Assembly: GCF_026341515.1 (NCBI RefSeq)
Contig: NZ_JAPEOK010000001.1
Coordinates: 1,922,001-1,986,000 of the forward strand
DNA: 64,000 bases
DNA from: Streptomyces sp. NBC_00878
GTDB lineage: Bacteria > Actinomycetota > Actinomycetes > Streptomycetales > Streptomycetaceae
Direction: 5' to 3'
Shown here: positions 23,459 to 31,029 of the stretch, piece by piece
Layout of the letters: each line of letters begins with the position of its first letter
How positions within the stretch are numbered: position 1 is the stretch's first letter
Notes under the pieces: generated by a model
The model's database searches: none
Seen by the model: only the letters and a program-made list of their open reading frames with translations
What the model was told of the DNA's origin: nothing
Made by a program: the position numbers and the translations under genes

Positions 23459-24690
23459 CCGGCCGTCGCGTGGTCGTGACCGGACTCGGCCCGGTGACCT
23501 CGCTGGGCGTCGGCGCCAAGGCGTTCCACGCCGGCCAGTTGGAGGGACGCGGCGCGGTACGGCCCATCAGCCGGTTCGACGCCTCCGACCTGCCGGTCCG
23601 GATCGCGGCGGAGGTGGACCTGCCCGACGAACTCCGCCTCGCCAGGCGCGACTTCATCGCCACCGACCGGGTCACCCACCTGGCCGCGGCAGCCGCGTCG
23701 CTGGCCCTGGCGGACGCCGGTCTGGATCTCGACGCGGCCGACCGGAACCGGATCGGTGTGGTGCTCGGCACCGGCTGCGGCGGCGCCGAGAGCATCCGGC
23801 ACAACGGAACCGCCCTGGCACGCAAGGGGCCGGGAGGGGTCGGAGCACGCTTCATCCCGATGTCGATGTCGAACAGCTCGGCTTCCTGGATCGCCATCCG
23901 GTACGGCCTCGGCGGGCCCGTCACCACCACCGTGACGGCCTGCGCCAGCGGCGCCGACGCCCTGTTGACGGCGCACCAGATGATCGTCACGGGCGAGGCC
24001 GATGTCGTACTCGCGGGCGGTACCGAGGCTCCGGTCACCGACCTGGTCGTGAGCGGCTTCGCCAAGATGAAGGCGCTGTCCACCCGCAACGAGGAGCCCG
24101 AGCGGGCGAGTCGCCCCTTCGGCGCCGACCGCACCGGGTTCGTCCTCGGCGAGGGTGCCGCCGTTCTCGTACTGGAGGACGCGGATCACGCACGGGCCCG
24201 GGGCGCCGAGCCGCTGGCCGCACTCCTCGGCTACGGCCGCACCTGCGACGCGTACCACGTCGTGGCGCCCCGCCCGGACGGTGCCGCGGCCGCCCGGGCC
24301 GTGACGGGCGCGCTGCGCTCCGCCGGGCTCGCTCCCGAGGAGGTCTCCCACGTCAACGCGCACGGCACCGGAACCGTCCTCAACGACGCGGCGGAGGCCG
24401 CCGCCCTGACGACGGCCCTGGGCCCGGTCGCCGCCCGGATCCCGGTGACGGCCACCAAGTCGATGACCGGCCACACCCTCGGCGCGGCCGGCGCCATCGA
24501 GGCGGTGGCCGCCGTGCAGACCCTCGTGCACCAGGTGGTGCCGCCCACGGCGAACCTCGACGCCCCCGACCTGGCGCTCGGCCTCGACCTGGTCGCGGGC
24601 GAGCCGCTCGACACCCGGGTCTCGGCGGTGTTGTCCAACTCCTTCGCCTTCGGCGGCCACAACGTGGTGCTCGCGTTCGGGCGGCCCTGA
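23455..24690 (+). CDS. Beta-ketoacyl-ACP synthase II (FabF-like)
   Basis: A 411-residue KASII with an intact Cys-His-His site: Cys163 in TACASGADAL, His303 in NAHGTGT and His340 in KSMTGHTLG, plus the C-terminal NSFAFGGHN. It should elongate acyl-ACP by decarboxylative Claisen condensation with malonyl-ACP. The start overlaps the ACP stop codon, and a hairpin follows the gene. Ketoreductase, dehydratase and enoyl reductase are absent, so those steps would come from primary fatty-acid synthase or the cluster's acyl-CoA dehydrogenase. Confidence 0.92.
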   Translation: MTGRRVVVTGLGPVTSLGVGAKAFHAGQLEGRGAVRPISRFDASDLPVRIAAEVDLPDELRLARRDFIATDRVTHLAAAAASLALADAGLDLDAADRNRIGVVLGTGCGGAESIRHNGTALARKGPGGVGARFIPMSMSNSSASWIAIRYGLGGPVTTTVTACASGADALLTAHQMIVTGEADVVLAGGTEAPVTDLVVSGFAKMKALSTRNEEPERASRPFGADRTGFVLGEGAAVLVLEDADHARARGAEPLAALLGYGRTCDAYHVVAPRPDGAAAARAVTGALRSAGLAPEEVSHVNAHGTGTVLNDAAEAAALTTALGPVAARIPVTATKSMTGHTLGAAGAIEAVAAVQTLVHQVVPPTANLDAPDLALGLDLVAGEPLDTRVSAVLSNSFAFGGHNVVLAFGRP

Positions 24691-24718
24691 GCCGGGCGCG
24701 CGTGACGCGGCACGTTCG

Positions 24719-24753
24719 GTGCGCTCCCGCCTCAAGCGCGAGCGGGGGCGCAC
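24719..24753. terminator. Hairpin after the ketosynthase gene
   Basis: Arms GTGCGCTCCCGC and GCGGGGGCGCAC (one G-T pair) lie about 30 bp after the stop and probably end the PigD-PigE-ACP-KS transcript. Confidence 0.6.
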
Positions 24754-24764
24754 CGGTGTTCGCG

Positions 24765-24862
24765 GAGCGCTGTCACCGCAGAGCACTGCCACCTCGGAGC
24801 ACTGCCACCTCGGAGCACCGTCCCCGCGGAGCGCTGTCGCCTCGGAGCACCGTCCCCGCGGG
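24765..24862. repeat. Degenerate repeat array in an intergenic gap
   Basis: Alternating copies of GAGCACTGCCACCTCG- and GAGCACCGTCCCCGCG-like units fill most of the gap between the ketosynthase and the ABC operon. There is no reading frame of note. Confidence 0.6.
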
Positions 24863-24893
24863 TGTGCCGGAGGATCTAGCCATAGTGGCACTC

Positions 24894-24912
24894 TATAGTT
24901 AGGCTAACCTAA
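24894..24912 (+). promoter_or_regulatory. Iron-box-like operator (DmdR/IdeR type)
   Basis: The core TTAGGCTAACCTAA at 24899-24912 is palindromic and matches the right 14 positions of the actinobacterial iron box. Over the 19-bp site 16 positions match the consensus as I know it. It overlaps a TATAGT -10-like hexamer and lies about 23 bp before the ABC operon, so iron-dependent repression by a DmdR/IdeR homologue is expected. Confidence 0.72.
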
Positions 24913-24934
24913 TCTCTTACGAGGTGAGGTGTGC

Positions 24935-25717
24935 ATGCCGGGCGGGGGAGCCTCCTTCCGCGGTGTCGGTTTCCGCGGTGTCAGTCATGTCGTGGGCGGC
25001 AGGGCCGTGTTCGAGCGCTTCGACCTCGATGTGCCACCGGGGTCGGTCCTCGCGGTGCTGGGCGCCTCGGGTGCGGGCAAGAGCACGCTGCTGCGCCTGG
25101 CCGCCGGAGTGCGCCGGCCGACGGCCGGGACGGTCAGCGCTCCCGGCCGGGTGGGCTACGCGTTCGCCGAGCCGCGGCTGCTGCCCTGGCGCTCCGCCCT
25201 GGAGAACGTCGTGTTCGCACTCGGCCGCCCCGCGCGTCCGGCGGACCTGGAGCGGGCCCGTGACCTGCTGGCGCGCCTTGGGCTGACCGACGTGGACCGG
25301 TCGTACCCGGCGGAGCTGTCCACCGGAATGCGCCAACGAGTGTCCCTGGCCAGGGCGTTGATGCCCGGCGCGCCTCTGCTGGTCCTGGACGAACCCACCT
25401 CCGCGCTCGACGTGCGGCTGCGCGCGGAGGTGCGCGACGTCCTGCTGGCCCTGGCCCGGGAGGCGGACTCGACCGTCCTGTGGGCCACGCACGATCCGTC
25501 CGAGGCGGCTCGGGCCGCGGACCGGGTGCTGGTGCTCACCCCCGCCGTGTCGCCCCGGCACACCTTCCTCCCCCTCGCACCACGCGCCCGCCGTGACGCG
25601 GAGGACGTCGACCGGGCGGCAAAGGCGATCACCGAAGCGCTCACCTCGCCGACCGGTCCCCACCGAGCATCACCCGCCCAGCAGTTGACGTCCGGACAGT
25701 TTGGAGAGCCCGCGTGA
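24935..25717 (+). CDS. ABC transporter ATP-binding protein (NitT/TauT type)
   Basis: About 260 residues with Walker A GASGAGKST, a signature in which the usual LSGG reads LSTGMRQRVSLARAL, Walker B LLVLDEPTSALD and the switch His in ATHD. It is the first gene of an operon coding ATPase, lipoprotein, permease and monooxygenase with GTGA or longer overlaps. ATG 24935 was chosen because of GAGGTGAGG just upstream; a GTG at 24929 is possible. It energises uptake of the ligand bound by the lipoprotein. The iron-box-like site in its promoter suggests induction by iron starvation. Confidence 0.9.
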   Translation: MPGGGASFRGVGFRGVSHVVGGRAVFERFDLDVPPGSVLAVLGASGAGKSTLLRLAAGVRRPTAGTVSAPGRVGYAFAEPRLLPWRSALENVVFALGRPARPADLERARDLLARLGLTDVDRSYPAELSTGMRQRVSLARALMPGAPLLVLDEPTSALDVRLRAEVRDVLLALAREADSTVLWATHDPSEAARAADRVLVLTPAVSPRHTFLPLAPRARRDAEDVDRAAKAITEALTSPTGPHRASPAQQLTSGQFGEPA

Positions 25718-26748
25718 GATCCCCTGGCTTCGGCCGACGCCGTCTTCTTCCCCTGCTGGCAGCCGGGTCGCTCGCCGCGGTCGTCTCCCTCGCGGGATGC
25801 GCCGACAGCGGCGAGGGCAGCACGCGCGCCGACTCGGACTCCCCCGGCCTGCGCGTCGGGGTGGCCCCCAACGTCGTACTCGACGGGGCCACTTCAGGGC
25901 TCCGGACCGACAAGGAGCTGGCAGCGGAGGCCGGTTCGGTCAGCTTCGCCGAGCTGCGCGGCCCCGACGAGATCCGTACGCAACTGACCAGCGGCTCGGT
26001 CGATCTGCTCACCCTGCCCAGCAACATCGCGGCCAACCTGCACACTCGTGGCGTCGACGTACGCATCCTGGGAGTCGTCGACGGGCCGTCCGACGTGCTG
26101 CTCGGCCCGGAGAAAGCAGGCGTGTCCTGGTCCGCCCTGCGCGGCGCCACGGTCCATGTCCCCTTCAAGGGCGACGTGAACGACGTGGTGTTCCGTCAAC
26201 TGGCGGCCAGGAACGGGCTGAAGGCCGGTGAGGACTTCGACATCACGTATCACCCCACCCTGCCCGATCTGCTGACCGCGGTGGGCTCAGGCAAGGCCGA
26301 GTACGCGCTGCTGCCCGAACACCAGGCCAGCCTGGCGGCCTCCGCCGCCGCCAGGTCCGGGGCACCGAAACGGCAGGTGCTGGAACTCGGCGAGCAGTGG
26401 CGCGACACCACCAGCCAGACCGGCTACCCCACCTACGCCATCGGCGTACGGGGCGCGTTCGCGGACGACCACCCCAAGCTCCTGGAGAAGATCAACCAGG
26501 CGCTCACCGCCTCGGCCAGGAACGCCTCCGCCGCACCGGACCGGGTCGCACCCCAGGTCGCCGAACGCACCGGGGCACCGCGAGCCCTGGTGGCCCAGTT
26601 GCTGACCCGGCTCTCCCCCGGCTACCGCACCGCGGACACCGCCCGCACCGAACTCGCCGCGCTCTTCGACGAACTCGCCGACACCTCACCGGACTTGATC
26701 GGAGGGAAGGCCCCGGATGCGAGTGTCTACGCCACGGCGAACGCGTGA
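25714..26748 (+). CDS. ABC substrate-binding lipoprotein (NMT1/SsuA-like)
   Basis: A 344-residue periplasmic-binding-protein fold of the nitrate/sulfonate/taurine/thiamine-precursor class. It starts at a GTG overlapping the ATPase stop. The lipoprotein signal peptide ends in the lipobox LAGC near residue 28, and typical segments are LTSGSVDLLTLPSNIAANL and a ligand cleft around GDVNDVVFRQLAARNGL. It is anchored outside the membrane and delivers ligand to the permease. The family binds small anionic or aromatic compounds, not siderophores. An iron-box-like site upstream is therefore unexpected. Confidence 0.87.
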   Translation: MRSPGFGRRRLLPLLAAGSLAAVVSLAGCADSGEGSTRADSDSPGLRVGVAPNVVLDGATSGLRTDKELAAEAGSVSFAELRGPDEIRTQLTSGSVDLLTLPSNIAANLHTRGVDVRILGVVDGPSDVLLGPEKAGVSWSALRGATVHVPFKGDVNDVVFRQLAARNGLKAGEDFDITYHPTLPDLLTAVGSGKAEYALLPEHQASLAASAAARSGAPKRQVLELGEQWRDTTSQTGYPTYAIGVRGAFADDHPKLLEKINQALTASARNASAAPDRVAPQVAERTGAPRALVAQLLTRLSPGYRTADTARTELAALFDELADTSPDLIGGKAPDASVYATANA

Positions 26749-27544
26749 CGCGGGCCTCGTCCTCGCCGGCTGCGCCGTCCTGCTCGGCGCCTGGCAGTGG
26801 TGGTCGGTCGGCCGACCGGCGGTTCTGGTGCCCTCACCGTACGAAACCGGCCTGGCCCTCCGCCGTCTCGCCGACGAAGGGCTCCTGCTGACCGAGATCG
26901 GCCGCACTCTGGGCCGTACGGCACTGAGTTCCGCACTCGCCCTGCTCATCGGCGTCGTCTGGGGCCTGGCGAGCGGGTGGAGCGGGCCGGCCGACGGGCT
27001 GGGCCGCCCGCTGCGGGCCGTCCTGCTCGGCGTACCGCCGATCATCCCCGTCGTCATGGGCATGGTCTGGTGGGGCAGCGGTGCCGGCGTCCCGGTGTTC
27101 GTCGCCACGCTCGTCTCGGTCCCGGTCGTCGCTGTCGGCATCGCCGAGGCCGTACGGTCCCTGGACTCCGACCTGATGGAGATGGCGACCACGTTCCGGG
27201 TCGGCACACGCCAGCGGCTGCGGCATCTGGTGCTGCCCGCGCTGTCCGCCCCGCTGCTGGCCTCCGTCGCGCTGGTCGGCACGACCTCGCTGCGTACGAC
27301 CGTGATGGCCGAGCTGCTCGCGGCCCACGACGGCGTGGGCGCGCGCATCGCGGAGGCCCGGACCAACCTCGCCACCGACGAGGTGTTCGCCTGGGCCGCC
27401 GTCACCGTCGCGGTCGCGCTCCTCGTCGAGCACCTGGTGGTCGGGCCTCTGCGCTCGCGGGCCCGCAGGTGGCAGAGCGTCCCGGCGGACACGCCGACGG
27501 ATGCCGGACTCAGTCCCAACGTGCTGGAGAGGACAATCCGGTGA
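26717..27544 (+). CDS. ABC transporter permease (NitT/TauT type)
   Basis: A 275-residue inner-membrane permease with five to six TMs and the EAA-type cytoplasmic loop (MEMATTFRVGTRQRLRHLVLPALSAPLL). The ATG at 26717 has a GGAGGGA site upstream and overlaps the binding-protein gene by 32 bases. It pairs with the preceding ATPase and lipoprotein. Its stop overlaps the start of the FAD monooxygenase, so the importer and oxygenase are made together. The likely flow is uptake of a compound followed by hydroxylation. Confidence 0.88.
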   Translation: MRVSTPRRTRDAGLVLAGCAVLLGAWQWWSVGRPAVLVPSPYETGLALRRLADEGLLLTEIGRTLGRTALSSALALLIGVVWGLASGWSGPADGLGRPLRAVLLGVPPIIPVVMGMVWWGSGAGVPVFVATLVSVPVVAVGIAEAVRSLDSDLMEMATTFRVGTRQRLRHLVLPALSAPLLASVALVGTTSLRTTVMAELLAAHDGVGARIAEARTNLATDEVFAWAAVTVAVALLVEHLVVGPLRSRARRWQSVPADTPTDAGLSPNVLERTIR

Positions 27545-29229
27545 GCCCCGTGCAAGCGGATCCCCCGAGCGACGAGACCACGTCTCTTCCCGTTGCCGTT
27601 GCCGTTCCCGTTGCCGTTCCGGTTCCGGTGCTCGTCGTCGGTGCGGGACCGACGGGTCTCGCCCTGAACCTGCTGCTGGAGCGGTTCGGTATCGCCTCTC
27701 TCATGGTCGAGCGGCGGACCGTTCCGTCGACGCTGCCGAAGGCCCGTGCCGTGAACACCCGCACCATGGAGGTCTTCCGGCAGCTCGGCGTCGCCGACGA
27801 GATCACGGGCGCCGCGCTGGGACAGGAGAGCACGGGCCTGCGATTCGCCTTCGCGCGCACGCTCGTCTCCCTCGACGAGCCCGACACCCTGCTGGCCCGC
27901 AGCGTGGTCGCCGGACGGCGGGCCGCCCACAGCCCGGAAGCCACAGTGGTCTGTCCCCAGGACTCCGTCGAGGACATCCTGCGCCGGAGGATTCCGTCCG
28001 GCCGCGTCCAGTACGGCGTCGCGCTCACCCGCCTGGAACAGGACGACGAGCACGTGACCGCGACGCTCACCGCTCCGGACGGCACCTCGCGTCTGTTGCG
28101 ATGCCGGTACGTCGTCGGGTGCGACGGCGCGCGCAGCGCGGTGCGGGAGGCGCTGGGTGTGGCCCTGCGCGGCGGCGGTCCGACGGCGGAGAACCGGCAC
28201 ATCCTGTTCGAGGCCCGCCTCGACCCACTGCTGGGCGACCGCCGGGCGAGCATCACCTTCCTGCACGCCGACGGCGTACGCGGCTACCTCCAGCCCGCCC
28301 GGCAGCCGGACCGCTGGACCTTCAACCACGTGCTGGGCGAGGGCAGTTCGGCCTCCCCTCGATCGGCGGAGGCGGTCGTCCGGACCGTCATCGGCCGAAC
28401 CGAGGTGCCGCTGACGGTACTTGAGGAGGGCAGTTGGACCAGCCGCAGCCAGGTCGCGGAGCGGCTGTCCGCCGGCCGGGTACTCCTCGCGGGCGACGCG
28501 GCGCATCTGGTGACGCCGTTCAGCGGATCCGGCCTCAACCTCGGAGTCCAGGACGCACACAACCTCGCCTGGAAGCTCGCGGCGGTACTGCGCGGATGGG
28601 CGGGGCCCGGTCTCCTGGACAGCTACGACACCGAACGCCGCCCGGTCGCGGAATGGACCGCGCGCGAGGACCGCGCCAACAACGCCGATGCCCTCGACAC
28701 CGGCACCTGGGACCGCTGGCGCACGGAACTGCCCAAACGCCGGGTCAAGGACGGCTTGATCCTGGGCTTCCACTACGAGCGCGGCGCCCTGATCCCCGAG
28801 GGCAGCCCGCCGCCGACCACCGCCGACCCGTACACGCACTACGAACCCACAGCCCGTCCCGGACACCGCGCCCCGCACCACCCGATGGGTCCCGACGGCG
28901 GGCGGACCTCCCTCCTCGACCTCTTCGGCCCGGGGCTGACCCTGCTCACGGGCCCGGAGGGCACGACGTGGGCGGGGGCCGCCGCCCAGGTCGCCGCGCG
29001 CCTCGGCATCCCGCTCAAGGCACATGTGCTGGGCCGGGACCCTCAGGGGATCGACCCGGCCTGGCCCGACCTCTACGGAATCACCGGTGGCGGTGCCGTT
29101 CTGGTCCGTCCCGACGGCCACACGGCCTGGCGCGAGCCCGGTGCCCGCCCACGGGAGCAGGCCGTCGAAACCCTCGACCGGACGCTGCGCACCATCCTGT
29201 ACAGGGTGGTTCACGGGGCGGGCGGCTGA
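27541..29229 (+). CDS. Class A FAD-dependent aromatic monooxygenase (PheA/TfdB-like)
   Basis: 562 residues from a GTG overlapping the permease stop. It has the GAGPTG dinucleotide motif near residue 35, the DG motif CDGARSAVREALG, and GDAAHLVTPFSGSGLNLGVQDAHNLAWKLA contacting FAD ribityl. The C-terminal thioredoxin-like extension (LLDLFGPGLTLLTG) is typical of phenol/resorcinol/RIF-MO-type hydroxylases. Before the FAD domain lies a Val-Ala-Pro low-complexity run encoded by a repetitive tract. The substrate is presumably aromatic and imported by the linked ABC system. It is neither an N-hydroxylating amine monooxygenase nor a PigB-type amine oxidase. Confidence 0.88.
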   Translation: MSPVQADPPSDETTSLPVAVAVPVAVPVPVLVVGAGPTGLALNLLLERFGIASLMVERRTVPSTLPKARAVNTRTMEVFRQLGVADEITGAALGQESTGLRFAFARTLVSLDEPDTLLARSVVAGRRAAHSPEATVVCPQDSVEDILRRRIPSGRVQYGVALTRLEQDDEHVTATLTAPDGTSRLLRCRYVVGCDGARSAVREALGVALRGGGPTAENRHILFEARLDPLLGDRRASITFLHADGVRGYLQPARQPDRWTFNHVLGEGSSASPRSAEAVVRTVIGRTEVPLTVLEEGSWTSRSQVAERLSAGRVLLAGDAAHLVTPFSGSGLNLGVQDAHNLAWKLAAVLRGWAGPGLLDSYDTERRPVAEWTAREDRANNADALDTGTWDRWRTELPKRRVKDGLILGFHYERGALIPEGSPPPTTADPYTHYEPTARPGHRAPHHPMGPDGGRTSLLDLFGPGLTLLTGPEGTTWAGAAAQVAARLGIPLKAHVLGRDPQGIDPAWPDLYGITGGGAVLVRPDGHTAWREPGARPREQAVETLDRTLRTILYRVVHGAGG

Positions 29230-29259
29230 CCCACGGCTGACCCACGGCCGTGGATCCGT

Positions 29260-29279
29260 CGGCCGGGTTCAGCCGGCCG
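29260..29279. terminator. Bidirectional hairpin between monooxygenase and NIS synthetase genes
   Basis: Arms CGGCCGG and CCGGCCG around a 6-base loop overlap the stop codon of the convergent gene at 29269. Confidence 0.55.
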
Positions 29280-30918
29280 CCAAGTCCTCCGTCCGCAAGG
29301 GGTTCGGGACCGGCAGATAGCGTGCGTCGGCGCCGTCCGCGCCGGTCCAGCGCAGCAGCAGGTTCGTCTTGCCGGGCAGGGTCGGGGCCCTGAGCAGTTC
29401 GGCCACCTCGGGCAACTCGGCGTCGCACCGCGCGAGTTCTCGTCGTACGGCGTCCCAGACCCGCACGTCCGGGTACCGCTCCCGCAGTGCCTCCGCGATC
29501 TCCAGCAGGTTGTTGACGACCAGGCAGTACACCAGCCGCTCCCACCCGGCCGCCCGCTCCACCTCGGGCAGCAGTTTCACGCCCTCCGCGTCGCGGAACA
29601 GTGCCTGCACCGGCATACCGGCGGCGTCCACGGCGACCACCGTGTTCTGCAGATGTGCTTCGACGACGACCCCGTGCCGGGCGAACAACTCCAGGACGGG
29701 CGGGACGACTTGACGCAGATACGCCGACCACCAGGCGGCCGGGTCGGCGAGGGTACCGAGGGGGCCGAGGGGCCCGAGGGTGCCAAGCGGGCCGCCCTCG
29801 AAGGCCCGGCATTCCGTCAGCGCGGCCGCCAGCAGCGGAGTCGCGCCGGGGGTCAGGTGTGCGCGCAGCCCGTCGCGTACGAGGACGGCGAGCTCCTCGA
29901 AGGCGAAGTCCGCGGTGCGGTAGCCGCGGTCGCTCAGCCAGGCAGCGGGGGCGCCCACGGCCGTGAAGGCCCTCGTCACCGCCGCGTCCGTGCGGCGGAG
30001 CCGGAGGAGGTCGTGGCGCCAGAGGCGGCGGATGTCGTTGGTGATGCGGACGTCGAGGCTGAACTTCACGAAGAGGTCGGTGTCGGGGACGTACACCGTG
30101 CGGATGGCCGCCGTCGGCCAGGCCGTCCACGAGGAGGGGCCCAGCCGTACGAGGCGGCCGTCCGCGAAGGCCTCGCGGATCTCCGGGCGGGCGTCGACGA
30201 GGTCGAGCTGCCAGGGGTGGGCGGGCAGCAGGCGGTAGCCGGGCGGGGCCTCGCCGAGGGCGTCGAGCGCCGCCGTGTCACCGTCCTCCATACAGGCGTC
30301 CTCGCGCAGCCCGAGGAGGACCAGCGGGAAGCGGGTGTACGCCTCGGGGGCGTACGGCAGCCAGCCGGTGACCGGGCCGCCGCCGCGGGCCTTGGGGGCG
30401 GGGTGGTAGGGATGTCCGGTGATCAGGGACTGTTCGGAACGCCGGTACGGGTCGTCGGGCGGGGTCGCCGCCGCCCTGGCTGTCAGGATCGCCGCCACCG
30501 CGTCCCGGCTGTCGATCATCTCGGCGGGCAGTTCGGGGTTGGACAGGCCGGTGTGCCCGCGGAGTACCTCGGCGGTGAGTTTGACCAGTTCGGCGTGGCT
30601 GAGGCGCTGCCAGGCACCGGCGGCGTACACCTCCGGCTCGGTGGGGCGGCGTCCGTCGCGTACCCGCAGGAGCCGTCCCTCGCCCGGCAGCCGGTACACG
30701 CGCCGGTCACCGGACTCCCCGGGCCCAGGTACGGGCTCGCCGGACCCCGGTAGGGCCTCGCCGACCTCCCTCAGCAGACAATTGAGCAGCGGCGCCGACG
30801 CGTACGCATCGGCGACTTCAGCGAGGCCGTCCCTGGAGCACGAGGAGCGCGAGGGGTGCATGGGGTGATGCAAGGGGTGCATAGGTGGCATGGGTGGCAT
30901 GGGGTGCATGAGGTCCAC
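29269..30918 (-). CDS. NIS siderophore synthetase (IucA/IucC family)
   Basis: A 549-residue IucA/IucC-type ligase, which condenses citrate-like carboxylates with amines or alcohols via an acyl-adenylate. Family segments include LITGHPYHPAPKARGG, LLPAHPWQL, the nucleotide-binding VKFSLDVRITNDIRRL and EAHLQNTVVAVDAAGMP. The first ~22 residues from the GTG are a Met/His/Pro-rich low-complexity stretch absent from typical members, with several in-frame ATGs, so the true start is uncertain. It is divergent from a second NIS synthetase at 31030, and together they probably assemble a carboxylate siderophore. Confidence 0.88.
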   Translation of the reverse strand: MDLMHPMPPMPPMHPLHHPMHPSRSSCSRDGLAEVADAYASAPLLNCLLREVGEALPGSGEPVPGPGESGDRRVYRLPGEGRLLRVRDGRRPTEPEVYAAGAWQRLSHAELVKLTAEVLRGHTGLSNPELPAEMIDSRDAVAAILTARAAATPPDDPYRRSEQSLITGHPYHPAPKARGGGPVTGWLPYAPEAYTRFPLVLLGLREDACMEDGDTAALDALGEAPPGYRLLPAHPWQLDLVDARPEIREAFADGRLVRLGPSSWTAWPTAAIRTVYVPDTDLFVKFSLDVRITNDIRRLWRHDLLRLRRTDAAVTRAFTAVGAPAAWLSDRGYRTADFAFEELAVLVRDGLRAHLTPGATPLLAAALTECRAFEGGPLGTLGPLGPLGTLADPAAWWSAYLRQVVPPVLELFARHGVVVEAHLQNTVVAVDAAGMPVQALFRDAEGVKLLPEVERAAGWERLVYCLVVNNLLEIAEALRERYPDVRVWDAVRRELARCDAELPEVAELLRAPTLPGKTNLLLRWTGADGADARYLPVPNPLRTEDLAAG

Positions 30919-30958
30919 GCGATCCGTTCGTTGCGTACCGTGCCCTGGTGCTCAGTAT

Positions 30959-30988
30959 GTCCGGCGTCATGTCCGGACGTCCGGCGTC
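30959..30988. repeat. Direct repeats in the promoter gap between the NIS synthetases
   Basis: GTCCGGCGTC occurs at 30959 and 30979 with a related GTCCGGACGT between. This is a 20-bp period in the 111-bp divergent gap. It could be an operator. I see no iron-box-like sequence in this gap. Confidence 0.4.
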
Positions 30989-31029
30989 GCACCCGGCCGC
31001 GACGCCGTCCCACACCCTAGGAGCCCCCC

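Noticed and set aside
2361..24690. Reading the cluster as a prodiginine cluster
   Set aside because: Only PigD/PigE-like genes are present. No bipyrrole (PigF-N, RedN/O) or condensing (PigC/RedH) gene is found.
24881..24900. A fifth copy of the cluster operator before the ABC operon
   Set aside because: CATAGT/TATAGT at 13-bp spacing is only a weak match and lacks CTAGAGT; the iron-box-like site explains the region better.
26686..29214. Minus-strand open frame of 842 codons
   Set aside because: Shadow of the ABC permease and FAD monooxygenase genes, with no recognisable protein features.
27541..29229. FAD monooxygenase as PigB or as a siderophore N-hydroxylase
   Set aside because: Motifs are those of class A aromatic hydroxylases, not amine oxidases or class B N-hydroxylases.
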